Below, in pieces: positions 8,748 through 17,089 of a stretch of DNA of 64,000 nt; within the stretch, counting starts at the first letter, position 1, and every line of letters begins with the position of its first letter. The notes beneath the pieces were generated by a model. The model searched no databases. It saw nothing but the letters and a program-made list of their open reading frames with translations, and was not told the origin of the DNA. Position numbers and translations under genes: made by a program. The DNA comes from Saccharopolyspora sp. NFXS83 (GTDB taxonomy: Bacteria > Actinomycetota > Actinomycetes > Mycobacteriales > Pseudonocardiaceae). The stretch lies in NCBI RefSeq assembly GCF_026241095.1, contig NZ_JAPFGB010000023.1, positions 30,445 through 94,444 of the forward strand, in the 5' to 3' direction.

Positions 8748-10210
8748 TCATCGGAGTCGATGTCGGTACCTCGGTGACGAAGGCGTCGCTGCTGGGCCGC
8801 GACGGCTCGGCCCGAGTCACCCACAGCGTGCGCAGCACCCTGCACCGCTCGACGGGCGGGCGGGTGGAGCAGGACCTCGACGAGGTCGTGGCTTCGGTGA
8901 TCAGCGTGGTGCGCTCGGTCGCCGCCGAGGCGGATGCGCCGGTGCAGGCCCTGGCGATCACCGGCCAGGGCGACGGCCTGTGGCTGCGCGACGCCGCGGG
9001 CGCCCAGATCGGCCCCGGGCTGTCCTGGCTGGACGCCAGGTCGGCGCCGGTGCTGGAGCGCTGGGAATCGGAGGGCGTGCTGCGCCGGGTGTACGGCTTG
9101 ACGGGCTCGGGCATGTTCCCGGGTTCGGCGGCGCCGCTGCTGGCGCACGTGGCCGAGCACGAACCGCAGCGGCTGGACCGGGCGGAGGTCGCGGGCTACT
9201 GCGTGGACGCGATAGTGCAGCGGCTCACCGGCGAGATCACGGTCGACGCCTCCGACGCGTCGCTGCCGTTCCTCGACGTGCCCACTCGCGCTTACAACGC
9301 GGCGGTGCTCGAAGCCTGCGGGTTGAGCGGATTCCGCGCGCTGCTGGCGGAACCGGCGCCGCCGGGCAAGCTGTTCGCGCTGGATTCGCGCAGTGCCGCC
9401 GAGCTCGGGCTGCCTCCAGGCCTGCCCGTATCGGCGGGTCCCTTCGACCTGCCCGCCTGCGCGTTCGGCTCGGGAGTGCGCGCGGACGGCGACGCCGCCC
9501 TGGTGATCGGCACGACGCTGGGCTGCCAGGTGCTGCGCGACGAGGTCACCATCGACCCGGACGCGGATGCCGCGGGCATGTGGCTGGCCACGCCGGACCC
9601 GGACCGGTACCTGCGGGTGATGCCGGCGATGGTCGGCACCGCGAACCTGGACTGGGTGCTGCGCATGGTCGGCGCGGGCGTGCACGACCTGGAGGCCCTG
9701 CTTGCGGCGAGCCCGGCCGGGGCCAACGGAGTGTCGGCGTTGTCGTTCCTGTCGTCCTCCGGTGAACGAGCCCCGTTCGTCGAGCCGCACGCCCGCGGCC
9801 AGTTCACCGGGCTGTCGTTGGAGACGACCCCGGCGGACCTGGTGCGGGCGTTGTGCGAGGCGGTCGCGTACGCGGCGCGGCACAACCTGGAGTCCGCCGG
9901 TTTGACGGGAGAAGTCGCCGCCTGCGGTGGCGGCGCGCGGTCGGCGGCGTGGAGCCGGATCTTCGCCAGCGTGCTGGGACGGCCGCTGCACGTGCCGCAC
10001 GAAGAAGGCGTCGGTGCGCGCGGGGCGGCGATGACCGCGTGGGATTCGCTGGGTGAACCGGTGGATCGCGAGCTGTGGGCGAACGCCCGGCACACGGTGG
10101 AGCCGGACGCGGCGGCGGTGGAGTTCTACGAGCGCGGGTATCGCGCATATCTGGAATCGATCGATCGGGCCCGACCGGTGTGGCGGTCGGGGGGAGGAGC
10201 ATCCGGATGA
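8744..10210 (+). CDS. FGGY-family carbohydrate kinase
   Basis: This 488-residue kinase has the ATPase fold: phosphate-1 motif GVDVGTSVTK at the N-terminus, TGQGDGLW in the substrate region, and the C-terminal adenosine motif CGGGARSAAWSRI. The family includes xylulose, ribulose, glycerol and erythritol kinases. The catalytic-base region reads SAGPFDLPACAFG instead of the usual GG.D, a divergence that makes the substrate hard to guess. Both ends overlap neighbours by four bases (ATGA), so it is translationally coupled within the operon. It probably phosphorylates the imported polyol or ketose that feeds the isomerase and aldolase downstream. Confidence 0.87.
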   Translation: MIIGVDVGTSVTKASLLGRDGSARVTHSVRSTLHRSTGGRVEQDLDEVVASVISVVRSVAAEADAPVQALAITGQGDGLWLRDAAGAQIGPGLSWLDARSAPVLERWESEGVLRRVYGLTGSGMFPGSAAPLLAHVAEHEPQRLDRAEVAGYCVDAIVQRLTGEITVDASDASLPFLDVPTRAYNAAVLEACGLSGFRALLAEPAPPGKLFALDSRSAAELGLPPGLPVSAGPFDLPACAFGSGVRADGDAALVIGTTLGCQVLRDEVTIDPDADAAGMWLATPDPDRYLRVMPAMVGTANLDWVLRMVGAGVHDLEALLAASPAGANGVSALSFLSSSGERAPFVEPHARGQFTGLSLETTPADLVRALCEAVAYAARHNLESAGLTGEVAACGGGARSAAWSRIFASVLGRPLHVPHEEGVGARGAAMTAWDSLGEPVDRELWANARHTVEPDAAAVEFYERGYRAYLESIDRARPVWRSGGGASG

Positions 10211-11958
10211 CTCGTCTGTACGACGATCCGGCGACGTTCACCGAGGACATGGTGGCCGGTTTCGTGGCCGCGAACCCCGGTTACGTGCGCGAGGTGCGCG
10301 GCGGCGTGGTGCGGGCGCGGCGTGCGCGCCGCGGCAAGGTCGCCGTGGTCACCGGCGGCGGATCCGGGCACTACCCGGCGTTCTGCGGGGTGGTCGGTCC
10401 TGGTTTCGCCGACGGCGCGGTGATCGGCAACATCTTCACGTCCCCGTCGGCGGAGGACGCCTATTCGGTGGCGAAGGCCGCCGACACCGGTGCGGGTGTG
10501 GTGTTCTCGTTCGGCAACTACGCCGGGGACAACATGAACTTCGGGCTGGCCGTGGAGCGGCTGCGCCGGGAGGGGATCGCCGCGCACAACGTGGTCGTGA
10601 CCGACGACGTGGCGAGCGCGTCGGCGCAGGACATCGGCAAACGCCGTGGTGTGGTGGGCGATTTCGTGGTGTTCAAGGTCGCCTCGGCCGCCGCGGAGGA
10701 GGGCTACTCGTTCGACGAGGTGGTGCGGGTCGCCGAGCACGCCAACGACCGCACCCGCAGCCTGGGCGTGGCCTTCGACGGCTGCACGTTGCCGGGCAGC
10801 CCGCAACCGCTGTTCGAGGTTCCGAACGGCCGGATGGGGTTGGGCCTGGGCATCCACGGCGAACCCGGTGTGTCCGAAGTGGACATGCCCAGTGCGGCGG
10901 AGCTCGCCCGCACGCTCGTCGACGGGGTGCTCGCCGAAGCGCCCGAGGGAACGGGGACGCGTCGCGTGGCGGCGATCCTCAACGGGCTGGGCGCCACGAA
11001 GTACGAAGAACTGTTCGTGGTGTGGAAGACCGCGTCCCGGCTGTTGGCCGAGGCGGGTGTCGAAGTGGTGCAGCCGGAGGTCGGTGAGCTGGTGACCAGC
11101 CTCGACATGGCCGGATGCTCGTTGACGCTGACCTGGCTGGACCCGGAGCTGGAGCGGCTCTGGAGTGCGCCCGCCGATTCCCCCGCCTACCGCAAGGGAA
11201 GCATCGTCGAGTCCGATGTGGACGATGAAGTGGTGGAGGAGGCCGCCGAGGTGGTCGCGGCGGCGACCGTCGTGGCCCCGCAGATCGGTCAGGACACCGC
11301 GCGGCTCGTGGTCGCGGGACTGCGGTCGCTCAGCGAGCTGATGCACGAGTCCGAGGACGAGCTGGGCAGGCTGGACGCGGTGGCCGGCGACGGTGATCAC
11401 GGCCGGGGCATGTCGCGCGGCAGCGGCGCCGCGCTGGAGGCGGCGGAGCGCGCCGCCACCGCGGGTGCGGGTCCCGCCGCCGTGCTGATGGCCGCGGGCG
11501 ACGAGTGGGCTGCGAAGGCGGGCGGCACCTCGGGCGCGTTGTGGGGCGCGGGGCTGCGGTCGTTCGGCGACCTGCTGCCCGACGACCGGGAGGCCACGGC
11601 CGCCGACCTGCTCGCCGGGTCGCGGGCCGCGCTGGAAGCTGTGCAACGGCTCGGCCGCGCCGAAGCGGGTGACAAGACGCTGGTGGACGCGCTGATCCCG
11701 TTCGTCGACGCGTTGGAAGCCGCGGTCGGGGACGGGGCCGGAACGGGCGAGGCGGTCCGGCGGGCGACGCGGGAGGCGACCGCCGCCGCGGAGCGGACGG
11801 CCGAGCTCACCCCGCGCACCGGGCGGGCGCGCCCGCTGGCGGAACGCAGCGTCGGCACTCCCGACCCGGGAGCCACTTCGCTGGCGATGGCGCTGAACCG
11901 AGCAGCGGAAGTCCTCGGTGGACGGAACACGCAACTCGACACGACTGAGGTGAAGTGA
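10207..11958 (+). CDS. derK: Fused DhaK-DhaL dihydroxyacetone/erythrulose-type kinase
   Basis: This 583-residue protein is a single-chain kinase. The DhaK part (about residues 1-335) has TGGGSGHYP and the substrate-binding histidine in GIHGEPG. After a linker, the DhaL nucleotide domain (about 385-575) contains AGDGDHG. Fusion to DhaL means it should use ATP directly and not a PTS partner. In Mycolicibacterium smegmatis, an enzyme of this build (DerK) phosphorylates D-erythrulose and works beside an RpiB-like isomerase (DerI). The same pair order is seen here, so an erythrulose or related ketose kinase is favoured over plain dihydroxyacetone kinase. The symbol is tentative. It overlaps both neighbours. 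Confidence 0.8.
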   Translation: MTRLYDDPATFTEDMVAGFVAANPGYVREVRGGVVRARRARRGKVAVVTGGGSGHYPAFCGVVGPGFADGAVIGNIFTSPSAEDAYSVAKAADTGAGVVFSFGNYAGDNMNFGLAVERLRREGIAAHNVVVTDDVASASAQDIGKRRGVVGDFVVFKVASAAAEEGYSFDEVVRVAEHANDRTRSLGVAFDGCTLPGSPQPLFEVPNGRMGLGLGIHGEPGVSEVDMPSAAELARTLVDGVLAEAPEGTGTRRVAAILNGLGATKYEELFVVWKTASRLLAEAGVEVVQPEVGELVTSLDMAGCSLTLTWLDPELERLWSAPADSPAYRKGSIVESDVDDEVVEEAAEVVAAATVVAPQIGQDTARLVVAGLRSLSELMHESEDELGRLDAVAGDGDHGRGMSRGSGAALEAAERAATAGAGPAAVLMAAGDEWAAKAGGTSGALWGAGLRSFGDLLPDDREATAADLLAGSRAALEAVQRLGRAEAGDKTLVDALIPFVDALEAAVGDGAGTGEAVRRATREATAAAERTAELTPRTGRARPLAERSVGTPDPGATSLAMALNRAAEVLGGRNTQLDTTEVK

Positions 11959-12452
11959 CGATCATGGCGGACGAGCAGGCCGGCTGGCGCGTCGTCGTCG
12001 GCTCCGATGACGCGGGGCTGGACTACAAGGACGTGCTCAAGGCCGATTTGGAGAAGGACCCCAGGGTGGCCTCTGTGGTCGACGTGGGCGTCGGTTCCGA
12101 CGAGCACACCGACTACCCGCACGTCGCCGTCAACGCCGCGCGCAAGGTCGCCGCGGGTGAGGCGGACCGGGCGCTGCTGGTGTGCGGCACCGGGCTCGGC
12201 GTGGCGATCAGCGCGAACAAGGTGCCGGGGGTGCGCGCGGTGACCGCGCACGACAGCTACTCGGTGCAGCGCTCCGTGCTGAGCAACAACGCCCAGGTGC
12301 TGTGCTTCGGGCAGCGCGTGGTGGGCCTGGAGCTGGCGCGGCTGCTCGCGGCGGAGTGGCTGGACCTGCGCTTCGACGAGAACTCGGCGTCGGCGCAGAA
12401 GGTCGCGGCCATCGGCGAGTACGAGGGTGGCTCCACCGGCGGGACGTGTTGA
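11955..12452 (+). CDS. derI: RpiB/LacAB-family sugar-phosphate isomerase (DerI/LerI-like)
   Basis: This 165-residue protein shows the RpiB pattern: an N-terminal [10 protein letters not shown], and the phosphate and active-site loop [17 protein letters not shown] followed by ARG/HDSYS-type residues. RpiB-type enzymes move the carbonyl of a small sugar phosphate. Next to a DhaK-DhaL kinase, the characterised members are tetrulose-4-phosphate isomerases (DerI, LerI) that lead to erythrose 4-phosphate. The GTG at 11955 overlaps the kinase stop; the ATG at 11964 is an alternative that fits the upstream GAGG less well. The neighbour pairing, and not a unique residue, supports the tentative symbol. 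Confidence 0.8.
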   Translation: MTIMADEQAGWRVVVGSDDAGLDYKDVLKADLEKDPRVASVVDVGVGSDEHTDYPHVAVNAARKVAAGEADRALLVCGTGLGVAISANKVPGVRAVTAHDSYSVQRSVLSNNAQVLCFGQRVVGLELARLLAAEWLDLRFDENSASAQKVAAIGEYEGGSTGGTC

Positions 12453-13087
12453 GCCCGTTGCTGGTCGAGGAGCGCGCGGAGGTCATCCGCATCGCCCAGA
12501 AAATGATCACCGATGGTCTGGTGGTGGGCACGTCCGGCAACGTGTCGGTGCGCAGCGGTGAGCTGGTCGCGGTGACACCGTCCGGAGTGGACTACGACGG
12601 TCTGACCGTCGGTGACATCGCGGTGGTCCGGCTCGACGGCACCTTGGTCGAGGGCGATCTGCCCCCGACCTCGGAGCTGCCGATGCACCTGACGGCCTAC
12701 GTCGAGCACGGGGTGCAGGCCGTGGTGCACACGCATTCCCTGCACGCCACGGCGTTGTCGTTGCTGCGCGACGACGTCCCCGCGGTGCACTACCAGCTGG
12801 CGGAGATGGGCGGTGTGGTGCGGGTCGCCGAGTACGCGACCTTCGGCACCGATCAGCTGGCCCGCAACATGTCGGCCGCGCTGGAGGGCCGGGGCGCGTG
12901 CGTCCTGCGCAACCACGGCACGGTCGCGGTCGGTTCGACGCCGGCCGCGGCCTACAACCGGGCCCGGCAGCTGGAATGGCTCAGCGAACTGTGGCTCACG
13001 GCGCGGCGAGCAGGTGAACCGAGTCTGCTCGACGACGAGGAACTGTCCCGCTGCGCAGCCCAGTTCCACCACATCAGCGCCCGCTGA
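12446..13087 (+). CDS. Class II aldolase/adducin-family sugar-phosphate aldolase
   Basis: This 213-residue protein has the class II aldolase layout: [17 protein letters not shown], the catalytic glutamate in PTSELPMH, zinc histidines in VHTHSLHA, and the third histidine in [10 protein letters not shown]. Relatives include FucA, AraD-type epimerases and the OtnC decarboxylases of tetronate catabolism. It could cleave a ketose phosphate or decarboxylate a 3-oxo-tetronate phosphate. The GTG at 12446 overlaps the isomerase stop; a TTG at 12449 is possible. It is the last gene of the operon. No transporter or polyol dehydrogenase is encoded in this operon, so uptake must lie elsewhere. Confidence 0.85.
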   Translation: MLSPLLVEERAEVIRIAQKMITDGLVVGTSGNVSVRSGELVAVTPSGVDYDGLTVGDIAVVRLDGTLVEGDLPPTSELPMHLTAYVEHGVQAVVHTHSLHATALSLLRDDVPAVHYQLAEMGGVVRVAEYATFGTDQLARNMSAALEGRGACVLRNHGTVAVGSTPAAAYNRARQLEWLSELWLTARRAGEPSLLDDEELSRCAAQFHHISAR

Positions 13088-13160
13088 CCGCAGTGCGGCG
13101 ACGCCTGACGCGGCCACCACACCCCGCCAGAGCGTCGCCGCACCAAGGGCCCACCCCTGT

Positions 13161-13308
13161 CTTGTCAGCGGCGAAGCCCGCGAAGGCGCGGCGAAGCAAG
13201 CCTGCCTCGCGGCCGAAGGCCGTGCCTTGCGGCGAAGCCGTGCTCGGATGCGCGAAGCGCATAGCCCACGTCGAGAAGCCGCTCACCCGCTGAGGTTCCG
13301 CTACCGGG
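13161..13308. repeat. REP-like modular intergenic repeat, copy A
   Basis: The stretch holds small palindromic modules such as GCGGCCGAAGGCCGTGCC and GATGCGCGAAGCGCATAGCC, and ends in GCTGAGGTTCCGCTAC. The same modules return in copy B (40845-41106). A first module, CTTGTCAGCGGCGAAGCC, is the reverse complement of one in copy C. It fills the gap between two convergent genes and could act as a bidirectional terminator or processing site. It codes for nothing recognisable. Confidence 0.75.
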
Positions 13309-13322
13309 CAACCTGAGCGAAG

Positions 13323-14186
13323 TCACCCCGACGCCCCGGGAAAAGAAGCGAAGTACGCCGCTGCCATGTCTTCGTTGCCGTGGCCTGCTTCTGCTGCGCG
13401 GCGAAACCGTTCGCGCACGGCTTCGGCCACGTCGAGCCGCAACTCGCCGGCCGCTTCGGCGATGAGGCTCGCGTCCTTGTGCGCGCCGCTCACGGTGAAC
13501 GAGGGGGTGTAGTCCCCGGACACGATGGCGCCGCCCTTGATGTGGGCGTACGGGGAGTCGACGGCACCGCCGGAGATGGCGTCCAGGAACAGTTGTGGCC
13601 GCACGCCGAGGGATTCGGCGAGCGCGATCGATTCTCCGACGGCGTTGGTCAACGACAGCACCCAGTTGTTCGCGGCGAGCTTGAGCCGAGTCCCGTCTCC
13701 GTGCGCCGCGTCCGCGCCGAGCCACAGGGTGCGGGCACCGACCGCGTCGAACACTGGTCCCGCCTGGTCGCGGATCTGTTCCGGTCCGGCGGCGAGCACC
13801 GTCAGCGTGCCTTGCACGGCGGGACCGCGGGTGCCGAGCACGGGTGCGTCCACCAGGGTCAGCTCGCCCGCGATCTCGGCGATCTCGGCGATGCCCGTCA
13901 GGCCGATCGTCGCCATCTGCAGCCATGGGGCGCCCGCGGGCAGTTCGGGGGCGGCGGCGCGCCCTGCGGCGGCGGTCGATTCCGCGTCGAGCAGCATCGT
14001 GACGAGCACGTCCGCGCCGCGCGCCGCGTCGGCCGGGCTTTCGGCGATGGTGGCGCCGTCGGCGGCGAGTTCTTCGGCGCGGGACCGGGTCCGGTTCCAG
14101 GCGCGCACCGCGAAGCCGTGCGCGAGCAGGTTGCGCACCATCGGTGCGCCCATCGTCCCGGTTCCGAGGAAGGCCACGGTTGTCAT
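13323..14186 (-). CDS. NAD(P)-dependent oxidoreductase, 3-hydroxyisobutyrate dehydrogenase family
   Basis: This 287-residue beta-hydroxyacid dehydrogenase has the nucleotide motif FLGTGTMGAPMVRNL at residues 5-19. It also has the substrate loop DAPVLGTRGPAVQGTL and the catalytic lysine in RLKLAANNW. The family oxidises 3-hydroxyisobutyrate, tartronate semialdehyde, L-threonate or imines. A start further upstream would add a basic, non-homologous 60-residue tail, so the ATG at 14186 is preferred. The gene converges on the aldolase operon across repeat copy A and is probably an independent transcript. L-threonate dehydrogenase belongs to this family, which would fit the neighbouring locus, but nothing in the sequence proves it. 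Confidence 0.85.
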   Translation of the reverse strand: MTTVAFLGTGTMGAPMVRNLLAHGFAVRAWNRTRSRAEELAADGATIAESPADAARGADVLVTMLLDAESTAAAGRAAAPELPAGAPWLQMATIGLTGIAEIAEIAGELTLVDAPVLGTRGPAVQGTLTVLAAGPEQIRDQAGPVFDAVGARTLWLGADAAHGDGTRLKLAANNWVLSLTNAVGESIALAESLGVRPQLFLDAISGGAVDSPYAHIKGGAIVSGDYTPSFTVSGAHKDASLIAEAAGELRLDVAEAVRERFRRAAEAGHGNEDMAAAYFASFPGASG

Positions 14187-14411
14187 CGTTCGCGTCCCAA
14201 CATGTCGCTGATCGTCGGAGCGGGGGCCGGAGCCGCCCTGCGCTGATTGTGCGCGTCCGCCCGGCCCCCGTCCGCCGGGCGCTGCCGCGGCGAGTCCATG
14301 ACCTTGGCTGGATCTTGTCGCTAAATGGCGTTGCCGCCACTCGAAACGCCGCTGGGCGCGCCGCATGCTTGTGGCAGCTCACCGAACAGCCTTCGAGAAG
14401 GGAACCCGACG

Positions 14412-14609
14412 ATGCGTGCACTGCTCACCGCTTGCGGGAACGTCGTCCGAGACTTCGCCTACGGCATCGATGCCGGTCACGCCATCAAGCACGGGGCCGC
14501 TCCGGCTCCGCAGCCCGCGCTGCGGGTGGCGAGCCGGCGTCGCGCCGAGGCGCCGATCCGCACCCGCGTCCACCGCCCCGTCAGCGCCCGGTTGGAAGTG
14601 GCGGGATAG
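14412..14609 (+). CDS. Small hypothetical protein, 65 residues
   Basis: The reading frame starts with ATG after AGAAGGGA at suitable spacing. It encodes a 65-residue basic protein with a hydrophobic and aromatic first third (LLTACGNVVRDFAYGID) and an Arg/Pro/Ala-rich tail. No family is recognised. It stands alone between a divergent oxidoreductase gene and 430 bases of non-coding DNA. The upstream 14300-14400 stretch is less GC-rich than its surroundings and may hold its promoter. The ribosome-binding site is the main support for its being real. Confidence 0.4.
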   Translation: MRALLTACGNVVRDFAYGIDAGHAIKHGAAPAPQPALRVASRRRAEAPIRTRVHRPVSARLEVAG

Positions 14610-15039
14610 GGGCCGGTCCCCGCGGGACGGTCCGCGGGGACGTCCCGTCGCCATCCGGGACACCACGCCGACAGGAGGTGCGACACCGGCGGCCCCGGTT
14701 GCGGCAGACCATTTCGATCACCTGTTCACCGGTACCCGGGTACGTCTGATCGGACGTGGTTCGCGGGACCGAACGGACCTCGCCGACCTTCGGCGGATTC
14801 AGCGGAGCTCACTGGCCTCGGATCCGCTCCTGCTCTCCTACCAGTGCCGATGTCCGGAAAACCCGCATTCGCGGGTCCCGCCACCTGGGCGGGAACGCGG
14901 ATCGAAGCGGGAACGGCATCTCTTCCGGGACCCGGATGCTGACGCATCCGGGCCGTTAGAGTGAGCTGGTTTCGGTCGTATCGGTTCTCCCAGTTCAACG
15001 GGCTTCGCGGTCCGAGCAACTGCCAGGAGGAGACGGAGA
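14610..15039. other. Gene-free interval upstream of the LuxR-type regulator
   Basis: These 430 bases contain no credible gene. Several short hairpins lie near the 3' end, the best being CCCGGATGC (14931-14939) with GCATCCGGG (14944-14952) around a four-base loop, without a T-run. A strong ribosome-binding site (AGGAGG, about 15025-15030) closes the interval before the regulator start. The rest is presumably promoter and leader of the regulator gene. Confidence 0.5.
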
Positions 15040-16041
15040 ATGCAGGCACGGTTGTCCCCCGAGTCGGTCGCGCTGTACAAGTTCGCGGTGTCCACTCCGT
15101 CCTGGACGAACGGGCAGGCCGCGCGTGAACTGGGCCTGACCGAACGCGAGGTGGTGGACGCCGAGCAGTTGTTGCTGGCGCTGCGGCTGCTGCGCGTGTC
15201 GCCGGACGGCCAGCGCGAACACGACGCCGTGGGCCCGGAAACGGCGCTCGCGGAGCTGTTGTACGACGACGAGGCGGAGATCCGTCGCAGGCAGGTCGAG
15301 CTGGCGCGGATGCGTGGCGAGGTGATGTGCCTGCTGCCGACCTACTACGAGGGTCGGCGGGCGCAGCGGCGGCACGAGGCGATCGACGTGATCGAGGACG
15401 TCGCCACCATCAACCAGCTGATCGCCGACAGCGCCCGCCAGGCCGCCCAGCAGGTCCTGATCGCGCATCCCGGTGGAGGTATGGACGCCGGCAACATCGA
15501 CCGCATCCTCCAGGTGGACTTGGACATCCTGGCGCGCGGAATCGAACTGCGGATCCTGCTGCAGCACTCGACGCGGTCGCATCCGCCGTCGCAGGAGCAC
15601 GCCAGGAAGGTCTCCGAAGCGGGTGGGCTGATCAAGACGGTGCCGATCGTGCCGCGCCGGCTGCTGGTCTACGACCGGGAGGTCGCCTACATCCCGCTGG
15701 ACGGCGGGGACGTCTCGAAGGGCGCGCTGCGCATCAAGGAACCCGCGGTGGTCGACTTCGTGACCGCCACGTTCACGTCCATGTGGGATGCGGGGCGACC
15801 GATGGGGGTCGGTCCCGACGACGAGGTCGACGACATCCGCTCCGAGCTGACGCGTTCGATCCTGGGGCAGCTGGCGACCGGGGCGAAGGACGAACTGATC
15901 GCGCGGCGACTGGGGATGTCGGTCCGGACCTGCCGCAGGCACATCGCGGCGATCATGTCGCACCTGCGGGCGGAGAGCCGGTTCCAGGCGGGTGCTCTCT
16001 CGGAGCACCTCGGCCTGCTCGAAGACGAGGGGTACCGCTGA
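15040..16041 (+). CDS. LuxR-type (TrmB/PLD-like) transcriptional regulator
   Basis: This 333-residue protein begins with a TrmB-like winged helix (WTNGQAARELGLTEREV, about residues 25-45). A helical linker follows, then a middle domain with the alternating beta pattern of phospholipase-D-like sensor domains. The C-terminus is a LuxR/GerE helix-turn-helix (AKDELIARRLGMSVRTCRRHI, split by its turn, about 290-312). Regulators of this build in actinomycetes often sit beside short peptides or secondary-metabolite genes. There is no receiver domain, so the signal is probably a bound ligand and not phosphorylation. The strong AGGAGG sets the ATG at 15040. It is the first gene of the sulfation cluster and its likely pathway-specific regulator (inference). 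Confidence 0.8.
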   Translation: MQARLSPESVALYKFAVSTPSWTNGQAARELGLTEREVVDAEQLLLALRLLRVSPDGQREHDAVGPETALAELLYDDEAEIRRRQVELARMRGEVMCLLPTYYEGRRAQRRHEAIDVIEDVATINQLIADSARQAAQQVLIAHPGGGMDAGNIDRILQVDLDILARGIELRILLQHSTRSHPPSQEHARKVSEAGGLIKTVPIVPRRLLVYDREVAYIPLDGGDVSKGALRIKEPAVVDFVTATFTSMWDAGRPMGVGPDDEVDDIRSELTRSILGQLATGAKDELIARRLGMSVRTCRRHIAAIMSHLRAESRFQAGALSEHLGLLEDEGYR

Positions 16042-16224
16042 TTCGGCGTATTTGCACCCTCGCGATGCGGGTGCGCGTGGTAGTTCGCTGCCAGTCAGGA
16101 AGCTGACAGCCGACGTATCTGGACTTCGTTGCGAAGCACGCACGATGATTGTGTCACCGAGGCAAGGGGTTAATCGAAAGTCTCGGAACCACAGTCGCAG
16201 CACTTCGCAAAAAAGGGGACCACA

Positions 16225-16401
16225 GTGAACGCGAAGACCACTTCCATGGTGATCATTGCCGGCGCGCTCGTTTTCCCGCACGTGGCAGAGGGAGGCACCC
16301 CGGGGCTCGCCGGTGGTTCCGCCATCGTGTCGGAATCCGCTCTGGGATTCGGCGCGCAGGACGGCAACGGCAACGGCTGGCGGATGACGAACGCGGTGTG
16401 A
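16225..16401 (+). CDS. Short peptide, 58 residues, between LuxR regulator and hot-dog protein
   Basis: A GTG start at 16225 opens a 58-codon frame. It follows AAAAAAGGGGACCACA, which provides an AGGGG ribosome-binding site at normal spacing. The peptide has a basic N-terminus (NAKTT), a hydrophobic stretch (SMVIIAGALVFPHVA), Gly-Gly pairs at about 23-24 and 30-31, and a polar Gly/Asn-rich tail (QDGNGNGW) ending in TNAV. This could be an exported peptide signal, a precursor peptide or a small membrane protein. No maturation enzyme such as a lanthipeptide synthetase or radical SAM protein is nearby. It lies 183 bases after the regulator stop and 57 before the next start. The assignment is structural only. 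Confidence 0.5.
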   Translation: MNAKTTSMVIIAGALVFPHVAEGGTPGLAGGSAIVSESALGFGAQDGNGNGWRMTNAV

Positions 16402-16458
16402 GCGCCTCCCACTTTGCGACGAGGACATGAGGCGACCAGGCCCGGGAATGAGGATGTG

Positions 16459-16863
16459 GTGAACCCGAACAAGGTGCGCAGCCACGTTGAGATCGACCAC
16501 GTCGTCGGCCCGTCGGACACCGCGCAGCGCTGGGGCGGCGATCTCCCGGTGCTGGCGACCCCGGTTCTGGTGTGGTTGAGCGAGGTCGCCGCCGTCGAAT
16601 CCCTCGAAGCGGCGCTCGACGAGGACGAGGCGAGCGTGAGCGTCCGGCACGACGCGCGGCAGCTGACCACCGTCGTCGAAGGCAGTGCCGTGGTCGTCCG
16701 GGTCACCTCCGTCGGCGCCTCCCCGCGGGTCGCCGTGTTCGACATCGAGGCGAGCGACCACAACGGGATCATGTTCCGCTCGATGCACGTCCGGGAGATC
16801 GTCAAGGTGCACGGTTCGGACGACGTCTGCCACGGTTACCGCGGGTTGTTCGGCGTGCGCTAG
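16459..16863 (+). CDS. Hot-dog fold protein resembling FlK-type thioesterases
   Basis: This 134-residue protein has the length and beta-alpha pattern of single hot-dog thioesterases. Thr34, Glu42 and His64 lie in TPVLVWLSEVAA and SVRHDARQ. They correspond well in type and order to the Thr/Glu/His catalytic set of fluoroacetyl-CoA thioesterase FlK, though the Glu-His spacing is a few residues shorter. It might hydrolyse an acyl-CoA, or serve as an acyl-binding sensor. The GTG at 16459 is chosen because GAGGA lies four bases upstream; a TTG start at 16414 is possible. It follows the short peptide and precedes the HAD gene by 226 bases. Its link to sulfation is unclear. Confidence 0.6.
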   Translation: MNPNKVRSHVEIDHVVGPSDTAQRWGGDLPVLATPVLVWLSEVAAVESLEAALDEDEASVSVRHDARQLTTVVEGSAVVVRVTSVGASPRVAVFDIEASDHNGIMFRSMHVREIVKVHGSDDVCHGYRGLFGVR

Positions 16864-17089
16864 TCCGCCGCGAAATCCGGTCGGCAGCCGGACGCCGATC
16901 GGGTCCATTCGGTGCCGCGGACGGCCGAACCGCACCCCGTCATTCTTCTCCCTCGCGCGACCGCATCAGCCGTTGAATGCGATTTAGAGAATTATTCCCC
17001 GGAAGCAGTGCGCCCTGAATCGTTCCTTTCTCGTTCGGTGGCCGCTGTTCGAGTGAAGGCGAATTCAGGCTATCCGGAAAGTGGGCGAC

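Noticed and set aside
16042..16224. The GCACCC/GGGTGC hairpin after the LuxR-type gene as a strong terminator
   Set aside because: Only six pairs and no T-run follow, so it is too weak to list as a terminator.
16225..16401. The short peptide as a lanthipeptide or lasso precursor
   Set aside because: It has no Cys, few Ser/Thr in the tail, and no synthetase, cyclase or radical SAM gene is adjacent.
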